Part shown: piece after piece, positions 28,476 to 36,020 of the stretch
How positions within the stretch are numbered: the first letter of the stretch is position 1
Layout: each line of letters opens with the position of its first letter
Assembly: GCA_018829205.1 (NCBI GenBank)
Contig: JAHJUE010000010.1
Span: 124,001-188,000 of the forward strand
Length of the DNA stretch: 64,000 nucleotides
Source of the DNA: Bacteroidota bacterium
Lineage (GTDB): Bacteria; Bacteroidota; Ignavibacteria; Ignavibacteriales; Melioribacteraceae
Reading direction: 5' to 3'
Notes under the pieces: model-generated
The model's input: only the letters and a program-made list of their open reading frames with translations
Databases searched by the model: none
What the model was told of the DNA's origin: nothing
Position numbers and translations under genes: made by a program

Positions 28476-30323
28476 ATGCTGAATCTAAAATCTAAAATAT
28501 ATGCGGGTCTGGCTGTTTTAATTTTTATAATCGTATTTATAGGATTTGCCGGAATATATAATCTGAAAGTTTTGTCAGAAGATTCATCGGCTATTATTCA
28601 AGACAACTACCATACAATCGACTATTCATTCTTAATGCTTGCTCAACTGGACAGTATTAATAATAAAATTATCAGTTTCTCTCAATCGGAAAGTAGCGGC
28701 ACTTCGAAAATAAATGAAACGCGCTCGGCAATTTTTAACCACCTTAATAAATTTAACGGAGTTCTAAAATTACAGCAGAACAATATAACAGAGGCCGGCG
28801 AAGCGGAATTGGTGGATACTTTAACTCAATACTTTTTTCTTTTTAGAGACAATATAAGCTCATCGCTGCAAAATCATTCAAATATTCTTACCCCCGAAAT
28901 ATTGAATGAATTTAATGTATTAAGAATTACAATCCAGAGGATTTATAATCTTAATATGAAAAGCATAATTCATAAAAATGATATTGCGGAAGAGACATCA
29001 TCAACAACAATTACTTATATGGTAATAATTTCTTCAATCAGTTTGGTTTTTATACTATTCTACCTTTATCGATTTCCTAATTATATAATTGCCCCGATTA
29101 GAGAACTGACGGAAAAAATACGCGCGATTTCTTCAAAGCGCTATGATCAAAAGATAACGATTAAATCCAGCGATGAAATTGGCGCCCTCACGGAATCCTT
29201 TAATAATATGGCAGACAGATTAAAGGAATACGAGGAGCAGCACTTGGACCAGCTTCTGCTTGAAAAGAAAAGAATCGACAGTCTCGTACACGGATTAAAC
29301 GACGGGGTTCTGCTTCTTGATGAAAATCAAAATATTATACTTATAAACAATACCGCCCAGCGGATACTTCTGCTGCACAGCGCCGAGGTATTAAACAAAA
29401 ATATTCTTGCTCTAAAAGAAAGTTCAAAAATAATAGGAACAATCTGTTCGGTGATTTCTTCGACGGAGAATCATAAAAACGAAAATGATCATGAAACTCT
29501 TGATGTTTTTACCGATGAATCCGGGCAGTATTATAATATTGACACAATAGAAATTAAAGATGAAGACGATTTGCATGAGCATGGAAAAATAAAAGGTCTT
29601 GTTATTATTTTAAGAAACGTTACCCCGTTTAAGGAAAGAGATATTGCAAAGACTAATATGCTGGCTACCGTTTCGCATGAGTTAAAAACTCCCATTTCAT
29701 CAATTAACCTCAGCCTTAAATTACTGATGGATGTTCGTCTGGGCGCGTTAAACCATGAGCAGAAAAAACTGCTTGAGTCAATTTCCAATCAGAATAAAAA
29801 GCTGTTAAGAGTTGTGAATGATGTTCTTGATTTCGCGCAAGCCGAGACCGGCAAAATTAACCTTATAATTGAAAAGATTGATCCCGCCCAGGTTGTTGAC
29901 CTTGCCGCTTCCGCGCTTATGATGCTGCTTTCCGAGAAAGAAATAAACCTTGAAGTCGACATAATGAATAATCCCCCGTTAGTAAAGGCCGATCTTGAAA
30001 AGTCGGTTTGGATACTTGTTAATATATTAAATAACGCTATACGGTATTCCCCTCTTAAAGGGACAATTAAAATAAACCTTCAGCTTGAAGGCAGCTTCGT
30101 TAAGTTTTCAGTGCTTGATCATGGACCGGGTATTTCGGAATCGGATAAAGAAAAAATATTCCGGAAATTTATTAAAGATAAAACCGGGTACTTCAAAGGC
30201 ACCGGACTCGGTTTAGCAATAGCTAAAGAATTTGTGGATTCGCAAGGCGGAAAAATTTGGGTGGAAAGCTTAAAAGATTGGGGCAGTCAATTTCATTTTA
30301 CCCTGCCTATTGCGGCAGGCTGA
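28476..30323 (+). CDS. Membrane sensor histidine kinase (HAMP-PAS-HisKA-HATPase)
   Basis: 615 residues with two membrane segments (about 8-28 and 176-198) enclosing a helical periplasmic sensor, then HAMP, a PAS-like domain (about 260-370), HisKA with H401 in SHELKTP, and HATPase_c with an N box (LNNAIRYSP), GPGIS and GTGLGLAIAKEF. The start at ATG 28476 is four bases after the regulator stop; a TTG in the overlap is less likely. It probably phosphorylates the adjacent NtrC-type regulator. The last codons form a CCTGCC/GGCAGG hairpin ending in the stop, which resembles the tex palindromes and may also help end transcription. Confidence 0.9.
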   Translation: MLNLKSKIYAGLAVLIFIIVFIGFAGIYNLKVLSEDSSAIIQDNYHTIDYSFLMLAQLDSINNKIISFSQSESSGTSKINETRSAIFNHLNKFNGVLKLQQNNITEAGEAELVDTLTQYFFLFRDNISSSLQNHSNILTPEILNEFNVLRITIQRIYNLNMKSIIHKNDIAEETSSTTITYMVIISSISLVFILFYLYRFPNYIIAPIRELTEKIRAISSKRYDQKITIKSSDEIGALTESFNNMADRLKEYEEQHLDQLLLEKKRIDSLVHGLNDGVLLLDENQNIILINNTAQRILLLHSAEVLNKNILALKESSKIIGTICSVISSTENHKNENDHETLDVFTDESGQYYNIDTIEIKDEDDLHEHGKIKGLVIILRNVTPFKERDIAKTNMLATVSHELKTPISSINLSLKLLMDVRLGALNHEQKKLLESISNQNKKLLRVVNDVLDFAQAETGKINLIIEKIDPAQVVDLAASALMMLLSEKEINLEVDIMNNPPLVKADLEKSVWILVNILNNAIRYSPLKGTIKINLQLEGSFVKFSVLDHGPGISESDKEKIFRKFIKDKTGYFKGTGLGLAIAKEFVDSQGGKIWVESLKDWGSQFHFTLPIAAG

Positions 30324-30342
30324 TTATCATTATGAAAATTTC

Positions 30343-30355
30343 TTTCCATTTTGAA
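30343..30355. promoter_or_regulatory. Candidate upstream activator site before the potassium transporter
   Basis: TTTCCATTTTGAA follows the TTTYC-ATTTT-GRAA pattern of the two sites at 26595-26629 and lies about 80 bases before the sigma-54 promoter at 30429, a matching distance. Only one clear copy is visible here. Confidence 0.45.
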
Positions 30356-30428
30356 TGCCCGCAATAATTTACTTCTAAAAATATCTCTCCTTTCATCACA
30401 TATACCCGCTTTATTATTAATCAATCAA

Positions 30429-30444
30429 TGGCATACTGCTTGCA
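30429..30444 (+). promoter_or_regulatory. Sigma-54 promoter of the trkH-trkA operon
   Basis: TGGCATACTGCTTGCA is a near-perfect -24/-12 element with GG at 30430-30431 and GC at 30442-30443. The expected transcript start (near 30455) lies downstream of the first in-frame ATG (30451), which forces translation to begin at ATG 30481. Confidence 0.85.
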
Positions 30445-30480
30445 AGGCTAATGATATTAATAATAACTATTGTAAGGTTT

Positions 30481-31824
30481 ATGAACCGGTTTATTAAAAA
30501 GATATTTACCCCGCTGCAATTAATTAGTCTCGGCTTTATCATATTAATTTTATTAGGCGCATTCATTCTAATGCTTCCCATATCTTGCGAACAGGCAGCG
30601 TCACAAAATTTTATTGACGCATTGTTTACATCAACATCGGCTGTTTCAACAACCGGGTTAATTGTTGTTGATACAGGTTCTTATTATTCGTTATTCGGTG
30701 AAATTGTTATTTTAATATTAATCCAAATCGGCGGTTTGGGTTATATGGTTTTATTTGTTCTTATTACCCTTTTACTGCGCAGTAAACTTTCAATAACCGG
30801 GAAAAAATATCTTAGGGAATCCTTATCCAGACTTTCGAACATAGAAATAATTAAATTTGTTAAACTGACAATTCTATTCACAATTGCTTTTGAACTTACC
30901 GGCGCGCTGTTTTATGTTTCTGTCTTTATAGATCATTTTGATACTTCCGACGCAATCTACATTTCATTGTTTCACTCAATCTCGGCATTCTGTACGGCCG
31001 GGTTTTCACTTTTCGCCGACAGCCTTTCCGGCTACGGAACGAATTGGTTAATAAATATTAATACCTTCATTTTGGTAATTGCCGGATCAATCGGATTTTT
31101 TGTTATTTATGATATTTCTCATTATTTAAAAGGATTTATTAAACGCCAGCCTATTAAAAGGTTTACCCTGCAGACCAAAATTGTATTAACCGCGTCAATA
31201 TTTTTATACGTAATAGGCGCGGTATTATTGTTTGTTTTGGAAAATGACAAATTCACAAATAACTTTTTTGACAAAATACTTTATAGTTTATTTCAGTCTA
31301 TCACCGCTTCAACAACAGTCGGATTTAATACGGTTGACATCGGTTCTCTTACAACAGCGGGTCTATTTGTAATAATCATTTTAATGTTTATCGGAGGATC
31401 GCCGGGCAGTACCGCAGGCGGCATAAAAACAACTAATCTGGTTATCTTCTCAAAATTTGCAATTGCAGCTTTGCGTGAAAAAAAATATGTATCTGTATTC
31501 AAACGAACAATTAATTCCGCGTTATTTCAAAAAGCCGCCGCGCTAATATTTGCCGCGCTTATATCAATTACCTTTTTTACGTTTCTCCTTACGGTAAGTG
31601 AACAAGCGGATTTTATTAAAATATTATTTGAAGCGGTTTCCGCTTTCGGAACAATCGGATTATCAACTGGAATTACCCCCAATCTAACACCCGTCGGTAA
31701 GATGTCAATTATCGTTTTAATGCTGATCGGAAGAATCGGTCCGCTCGTTATCGGACTGTCTCTAATTCCGAAAGCGCGGAACAATAATTACATTTATCCG
31801 GAAGAAGAAATACTAATATCATAG
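30481..31824 (+). CDS. TrkH/KtrB-family potassium uptake channel subunit
   Basis: 447 residues, an integral membrane protein with eight or more hydrophobic segments and four pore repeats. The selectivity-filter glycines appear in TSAVSTTGLIVVD, ISAFCTAGFSLF, TASTTVGFNTVD and VSAFGTIGLSTG. It imports K+, usually with Na+ or H+ coupling and a cytosolic RCK partner, which is encoded 14 bases downstream. The ATG at 30481 is chosen because the sigma-54 promoter leaves the upstream ATG outside the transcript; GTAAGG precedes it. Confidence 0.92.
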   Translation: MNRFIKKIFTPLQLISLGFIILILLGAFILMLPISCEQAASQNFIDALFTSTSAVSTTGLIVVDTGSYYSLFGEIVILILIQIGGLGYMVLFVLITLLLRSKLSITGKKYLRESLSRLSNIEIIKFVKLTILFTIAFELTGALFYVSVFIDHFDTSDAIYISLFHSISAFCTAGFSLFADSLSGYGTNWLININTFILVIAGSIGFFVIYDISHYLKGFIKRQPIKRFTLQTKIVLTASIFLYVIGAVLLFVLENDKFTNNFFDKILYSLFQSITASTTVGFNTVDIGSLTTAGLFVIIILMFIGGSPGSTAGGIKTTNLVIFSKFAIAALREKKYVSVFKRTINSALFQKAAALIFAALISITFFTFLLTVSEQADFIKILFEAVSAFGTIGLSTGITPNLTPVGKMSIIVLMLIGRIGPLVIGLSLIPKARNNNYIYPEEEILIS

Positions 31825-31838
31825 TTAAGGAAAATAAA

Positions 31839-32495
31839 ATGAATAACTTTGTTGTAATAGGTCTTGGTAACTTTGGTTTTCACGTTGCAAAAAATCTCGC
31901 TGAAAAAGGTAAAAATGTTTTAGCGATTGATTCAAACCCGGGCCAAATTGATAAAATTAAAAATATTGTAAGCGATTCCGTTATAGGAGATGTAAAGAAC
32001 AGACAATTTCTTGCTGAATTTATAGACGGCACGGCAGACGCGGCTATTATAAGTACCGGCGACAGAATGTTTGACAGTATTTTAGCTGTCCATCATCTAA
32101 AAGAAATCGGCGTAAAAAATATTTATGTTAAAGCAATTGACGAAACTCACGCTCAGCTATTAAAACTGATGGGCGCGACCGATATTATTTTTCCCGAAAA
32201 AGATATTGCCGGCTGGTGGGCCAACAAACTTTCCGAACCTAATCTTATTGAGCATCTTCCGCTGTCCGAAGACTATTCCATTGTTGAATATGCCTGCCCT
32301 GATAAATTCGCCGGAAGTACTCTTAAAAAATTAGAGCTGCGTTCCAAATACAAAATTTTATTAGTCGCCGTAAAAGATATTATGACGGATGAATTTATCT
32401 TAATGCCCGCGGCCGATTTTGTATTAAAACCGGATACAATACTTATACTAATGGGAAAAAAAGAAGATATTAATAGGATGAAATTAAAAGTATAG
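31839..32495 (+). CDS. TrkA/KtrA-family RCK regulatory subunit
   Basis: 218 residues: an RCK_N Rossmann domain (VIGLGNFGFHVAKNLAEKGKNVLAIDSN, with the acidic residue D that binds the ribose) and an RCK_C/TrkA_C domain (about 135-215). Peripheral on the cytoplasmic side, it gates the KtrB-like channel in response to nucleotides. The single-RCK length is of KtrA type rather than the tandem TrkA of enterobacteria. It is co-transcribed with the channel gene and is the last gene before the accessory island. Confidence 0.92.
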   Translation: MNNFVVIGLGNFGFHVAKNLAEKGKNVLAIDSNPGQIDKIKNIVSDSVIGDVKNRQFLAEFIDGTADAAIISTGDRMFDSILAVHHLKEIGVKNIYVKAIDETHAQLLKLMGATDIIFPEKDIAGWWANKLSEPNLIEHLPLSEDYSIVEYACPDKFAGSTLKKLELRSKYKILLVAVKDIMTDEFILMPAADFVLKPDTILILMGKKEDINRMKLKV

Positions 32496-32918
32496 CGCCA
32501 ATTTAGTACGGCAATAAATAACGGCAAACACAAAGTTCCGCATAACTCCAAAGTTTCTTTTATAAATCACCCGCCATAAAATTCCCGCCGGTAATTTCAC
32601 TGTATTTTTCATTACAGTAAATCAAAACTCGTCTCATTATAGGTTTATGCTTGTTATATGCTGGTTGCTTGCTGGTTTCATGCTGGTTTCACAGTAGTTA
32701 TACGCCGGTATAGTATAAAATTCTTCGTTTTACGCGGTTGTGTTTATCGCACCTATTTTTCGTACTGTATCCGTAATTACAGTAAGGGGTTTTATATGGC
32801 CTGTCCGCTAAAATGTTGTACTAAGACAGTTGTTCGGTAACAAATTTAAATCTATTCAGGTGTGTTTAGTAATTAAAATGGATTCAAAACAAAGCGCAAA
32901 AAAGAAAGAATAATCCCA
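32496..32918. other. Gene-free left border of the accessory island
   Basis: No credible gene. It holds a threefold 11-base tandem repeat (32659-32691) and two copies of TTACAGTAA-like sequence near 32616 and 32775. It separates the potassium operon from the integrase remnant and probably contains the old integration boundary. I could not identify a matching repeat at the right end. Confidence 0.5.
32659..32691. repeat. Three 11-base tandem repeats
   Basis: TGCTGGTTGCT, TGCTGGTTTCA and TGCTGGTTTCA follow one another directly. Short iterated sites next to an integrase gene can be arm-type integrase or excisionase binding sites. That role is a guess. Confidence 0.7.
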
Positions 32919-33251
32919 ATGAATGATACAGTTAAAAATTTATTAGTTGGGAGATTGCAAAAGGTAAGAAAAATCAATTTAAAAAATGACTATTCATTTA
33001 ATAGAATTCCAGGAGTAAAGTTAAATGAAGATTTTTTAAGCAAGAATTTTAAGAAATCAGTAAGAGACGCAAAATTAAATAATAAAATCCATTTGCATAT
33101 TTTGAGACATAGCTTTGCAAGTATCTTAGTTCAAAGTGTCGTATCTCTTTATGTAATAAAAGAATTATTGGGACATTCTGATTTAAGAACGACTCAAATT
33201 TACGCTCATTTACAAAATGAGAATTTATTTGAAGCTGTATTAAAAATTTAA
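32919..33251 (+). pseudogene. Tyrosine recombinase (integrase), truncated C-terminal part
   Basis: 110 residues, about a third of a normal integrase. The catalytic C-terminal motifs remain: HILRHSFAS (HxxR), [16 protein letters not shown] (second His and the nucleophile Tyr). The N-terminal DNA-binding part and the first catalytic arginine box are missing, and I find no continuation upstream. It marks the left end of the island and is probably inactive. Confidence 0.75.
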
Positions 33252-33278
33252 TACGATTTTTATTGACTTTTATTTTGC

Positions 33279-33319
33279 TGTGGTATATCTTTACCACACT
33301 GTGGTAAAGATATACCACA
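33279..33319. promoter_or_regulatory. Nested perfect palindrome upstream of the Xre-ImmA operon
   Basis: TGTGGTATATCTTTACCACA is followed, after one C, by its exact reverse complement. Each arm is itself an interrupted palindrome (TGTGGTA and TACCACA). The 41-base structure lies about 110 bases before the Xre gene. It could be a double operator for the Xre protein, or a transcription stop for the integrase remnant, although it has no T-tract. Confidence 0.55.
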
Positions 33320-33426
33320 CATAAAAATCATTAAATGTTAAAAACCATAATTTAACTAGGAGGTAAAAATAGATTAATAATTATAAAAATAAGTATTTAT
33401 ATCATTATATAAAGAGGGAGAAGATT

Positions 33427-33789
33427 ATGAATTTTGGGGAATTTATAAAAGAAAAGCGACTTCAAAAAAGGCTTAGTTTAAGAAATTTTTGTGAGTTGTG
33501 TGTATTGGACCCCAGTAATTGGAGCAAGATAGAAAGAAGTAGACTACCATTAACATTAGACCGGGGTAAATTAGAAGAGATTGCTTCAATATTAGATTTA
33601 AAGGCTGGTTCTGAAGACTGGCAAAAATTTTTTGATTTAGTCACAATAGCAAAAGGTATAATTCCAGAATATGTTTATTCAGATGAGGAAGTTTTAGAAG
33701 CTTTGCCAATTTTCTTTAGAACGGCAAGTGGGGAAAAACCAAATAAACAAGAACTTGAGAAGATAATAACATTAATAAAACAAAGGTAA
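33427..33789 (+). CDS. Xre-family helix-turn-helix regulator
   Basis: 120 residues with an N-terminal Xre-type helix-turn-helix (about 3-60, FGEFIKEKRLQKRLSLRNFCELCVLDPSNWSKIER) and a helical C-terminal part. GAGGGAGAAG provides a strong ribosome binding site. The ImmA/IrrE protease gene begins three bases after its stop, and this pairing usually means a repressor that its partner protease cleaves or modulates. The nested palindrome upstream is the likely operator. Base composition is more AT-rich than the core genes. Confidence 0.85.
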   Translation: MNFGEFIKEKRLQKRLSLRNFCELCVLDPSNWSKIERSRLPLTLDRGKLEEIASILDLKAGSEDWQKFFDLVTIAKGIIPEYVYSDEEVLEALPIFFRTASGEKPNKQELEKIITLIKQR

Positions 33790-33792
33790 TTT

Positions 33793-34413
33793 ATGATTGA
33801 TCCCAGTACAATGAAGATACCCTATATATCGCCTGCCAAAATTGAAATGGAAACTAGGAAAATATTAGACAAATATTGGGATCAAAAGTTGCCTATTGAT
33901 ATTGAATCAATTTGTGAATTCGATTTGAGAATTCAATTATCACCTATCCCGGGATTAAAAAATTATTCTTCTACAGATGGGTTTTTGCCAAGGAAATTGG
34001 ATGAAATATTTTGGGACCCAGAAGTGGTGCCTCATAGAATCAGATTTACAATTGCACATGAATTAGGACATTTTATTTTGCACCGAGATTTAATTAAAGA
34101 ATTATCTTTCAAAAATATTCAAGAATGGATTGACTTTTGTATTGCGATACCTGATGCGACAAGACAAATGGCTGAAACTCAGGCTAATCGGTTTGCAGCA
34201 AATATTTTAGTTCCTAGGAGTCTACTTATTGAAGAGATCAAAAAAATGAAAGACATCATAAATAAGGCTATTGATTTAGTTGGTAAAGATTCAATAGATA
34301 CTATTAAAGATTATATTGCAGTTCCATTAAAAAAATTATTTGGGACATCTGAACAAACAATAAAAATTAGAATAGAAAACGAAATAGATAACATTTTTGA
34401 TATAATTAAGTAA
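33793..34413 (+). CDS. ImmA/IrrE-family metallopeptidase
   Basis: 206 residues. The zinc-peptidase motif is HELGH (90-94) in RFTIAHELGHFILH, and the third ligand is probably the glutamate in ETQANRFAANILVP. Such enzymes cut Xre-type repressors to induce mobile elements or act as the toxin-like member of a pair. It is translationally linked to the Xre gene upstream and followed by a terminator. The target is inferred from gene pairing. Confidence 0.88.
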   Translation: MIDPSTMKIPYISPAKIEMETRKILDKYWDQKLPIDIESICEFDLRIQLSPIPGLKNYSSTDGFLPRKLDEIFWDPEVVPHRIRFTIAHELGHFILHRDLIKELSFKNIQEWIDFCIAIPDATRQMAETQANRFAANILVPRSLLIEEIKKMKDIINKAIDLVGKDSIDTIKDYIAVPLKKLFGTSEQTIKIRIENEIDNIFDIIK

Positions 34414-34842
34414 TAAGAATATTTGTATACTTGTTTTGTACTTTTAATTATTAGTATAGTAATGTTTACAATATTTAGATACCTTAGAACTTTTCAGTTC
34501 TTTTTTTGCATGCTCAATTTCAACAATTCAGCGGTGCTTTAATTGCAATGCAAGTTTAAGAAAACCATTCGAATACATAAACGCAATATCTTTATAGATT
34601 GCATAGTCAAATTTTCTTTTAATGGATTTTAAAATGTTGTAAATGGTATTAAAGGAATTTGACAAAAGTATCAAATTTCTATTGAGCAAATTCCAGTGTA
34701 AGTCATCAACATTATATCTTTTTTGCCGTAATTAATTGTGTCTTTCTATTACCTACTAAGATTCATCTATCATAATAACCTTATAATTAGAATTATTTAG
34801 TGATTAGCTTACTGAATTAACCGGCAAACTAAATATCAACCA
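34414..34842. other. Intergenic region with terminator
   Basis: No gene recognised on either strand. It contains the terminator at 34486-34507 and AT-rich sequence that may hold decayed coding remnants. Confidence 0.5.
34486..34507 (+). terminator. Intrinsic terminator of the Xre-ImmA operon
   Basis: AGAACT and AGTTCT with a TTTC loop are followed by seven T. Confidence 0.75.
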
Positions 34843-35106
34843 TCAATTTAAAACCCTGTTTATATTTTTCCCATTCTTCCCCGATATCCAATTATTCAGT
34901 TCGTCCTTAAAAAAGAACAGATATTTTCCCGTAGGTTTATGACAAGGGATTTTCTTCTTCCTTGTAAGCTGATAAAGATGCGATTGTGACAGACTAAGGT
35001 AATATGAGGCTTCTACAAAATTGAGCGGTTTGTCCTCTTTTGCTTTAAGAAGGGCTATAATTAATTGTAATCTATCTAAAATTTCCTTTTCGGCGTGGGT
35101 TCTCAT
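34843..35106 (-). CDS. Excisionase-type helix-turn-helix protein
   Basis: 87 residues. A MerR-like/HTH_17 DNA-binding domain (about 28-76) reads LNFVEASYYLSLSQSHLYQLTRKKKIPCHKPTGKYLFFFKDELNNWI, the pattern of excisionases and small mobile-element regulators. It fits the integrase remnant in the same island. The divergent neighbours and the unknown 206-residue gene upstream on the same strand suggest an old integrative element control region. Confidence 0.8.
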   Translation of the reverse strand: MRTHAEKEILDRLQLIIALLKAKEDKPLNFVEASYYLSLSQSHLYQLTRKKKIPCHKPTGKYLFFFKDELNNWISGKNGKNINRVLN

Positions 35107-35183
35107 AACGCCTCCATTAGTTTAGTTTGTAATGGATTCGGCATTAATATACAGTATTAAAATAATTAAATATCTTATACTTA

Positions 35184-35804
35184 TTATATAATGTTTTTTT
35201 GCATATTCCTTAATAGATCTGACAGCTCTTCCAGCACCTCCGGTTTTTTCGCAAAATTGTCTGTAATAAAAAGTTTTATAAAATTGGCCAGCTCGTTGCT
35301 GTTGGAGTTCCTATTATTATTCTTTATGTCCCGTTTTATCGCGTTATATGCAGCCTGAAATTTTTTCTTTTCAAGAGGCTCATGAAAAAACAAACCCGCG
35401 ATTTTCCCGGAATTTGTTGTTTTTGAGCTGATTATTTCCGCGTCCTTCATAGCCTCAAATATTCTTACAATATCGGTCATATTGGACGTAATATATAATT
35501 TATTGATGTTGTGTTCCCCCGCCCGGTTTTCATTAACCGTAATTCCGCTTAACTCATTATAAAGTTTATCCAGTTCCAGCTCCATGATAAACTTGAATTT
35601 TCCCAATCCTTTGGCGTTAATAAGCTGATCTTTTTCCGCGCCGTAAACAACCGTATTTTCTCTTGTTGTATTTCCTGCCTCTTCTGCTTCCTTTATTTTT
35701 AAGTCCGATTCTTTTATTACCTCGGTAATATATAATATTTTGTCTTCCGTTCTTTCCAGTACACTTAATTTGGAAAGTATTTCTTCTATTTTTTCTCTTT
35801 TCAT
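35184..35804 (-). CDS. Island protein of unknown function
   Basis: 206 residues, charged and mostly helical, with no signal peptide or membrane segment. No family is recognised. The N-terminal 50 residues look coiled-coil-like (EEILSKLSVLERTEDKILYITEVIKESDLKIKEAEEAG). The central part is mixed (MELELDKLYNELSG). It is upstream of and co-oriented with the excisionase-type gene (77 bases apart) and divergent from hsdR. A mobile-element accessory role is possible from context only. Confidence 0.55.
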   Translation of the reverse strand: MKREKIEEILSKLSVLERTEDKILYITEVIKESDLKIKEAEEAGNTTRENTVVYGAEKDQLINAKGLGKFKFIMELELDKLYNELSGITVNENRAGEHNINKLYITSNMTDIVRIFEAMKDAEIISSKTTNSGKIAGLFFHEPLEKKKFQAAYNAIKRDIKNNNRNSNSNELANFIKLFITDNFAKKPEVLEELSDLLRNMQKNII

Positions 35805-36020
35805 ATTATACTCACAGTTTTAATGATTTAAGCCCCATTAATTTCGAATATAATTAATTGTTTACATTTTGTCTATTTATTTTTTAAAGACTACATGACT
35901 TAATAACACATTGCACTGTATTGAATTATTCCTAAATAAATGATTATTTATATTATTTACTATTAAGTTCATTTATTGTAACTTTATTAAAAAAGAAATA
36001 ATACCTTTAGACAAATAACT

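Noticed and set aside
32658-32840. 60-codon open frame at the island border
   Set aside because: It is made of the 11-base tandem repeats and low-complexity sequence.
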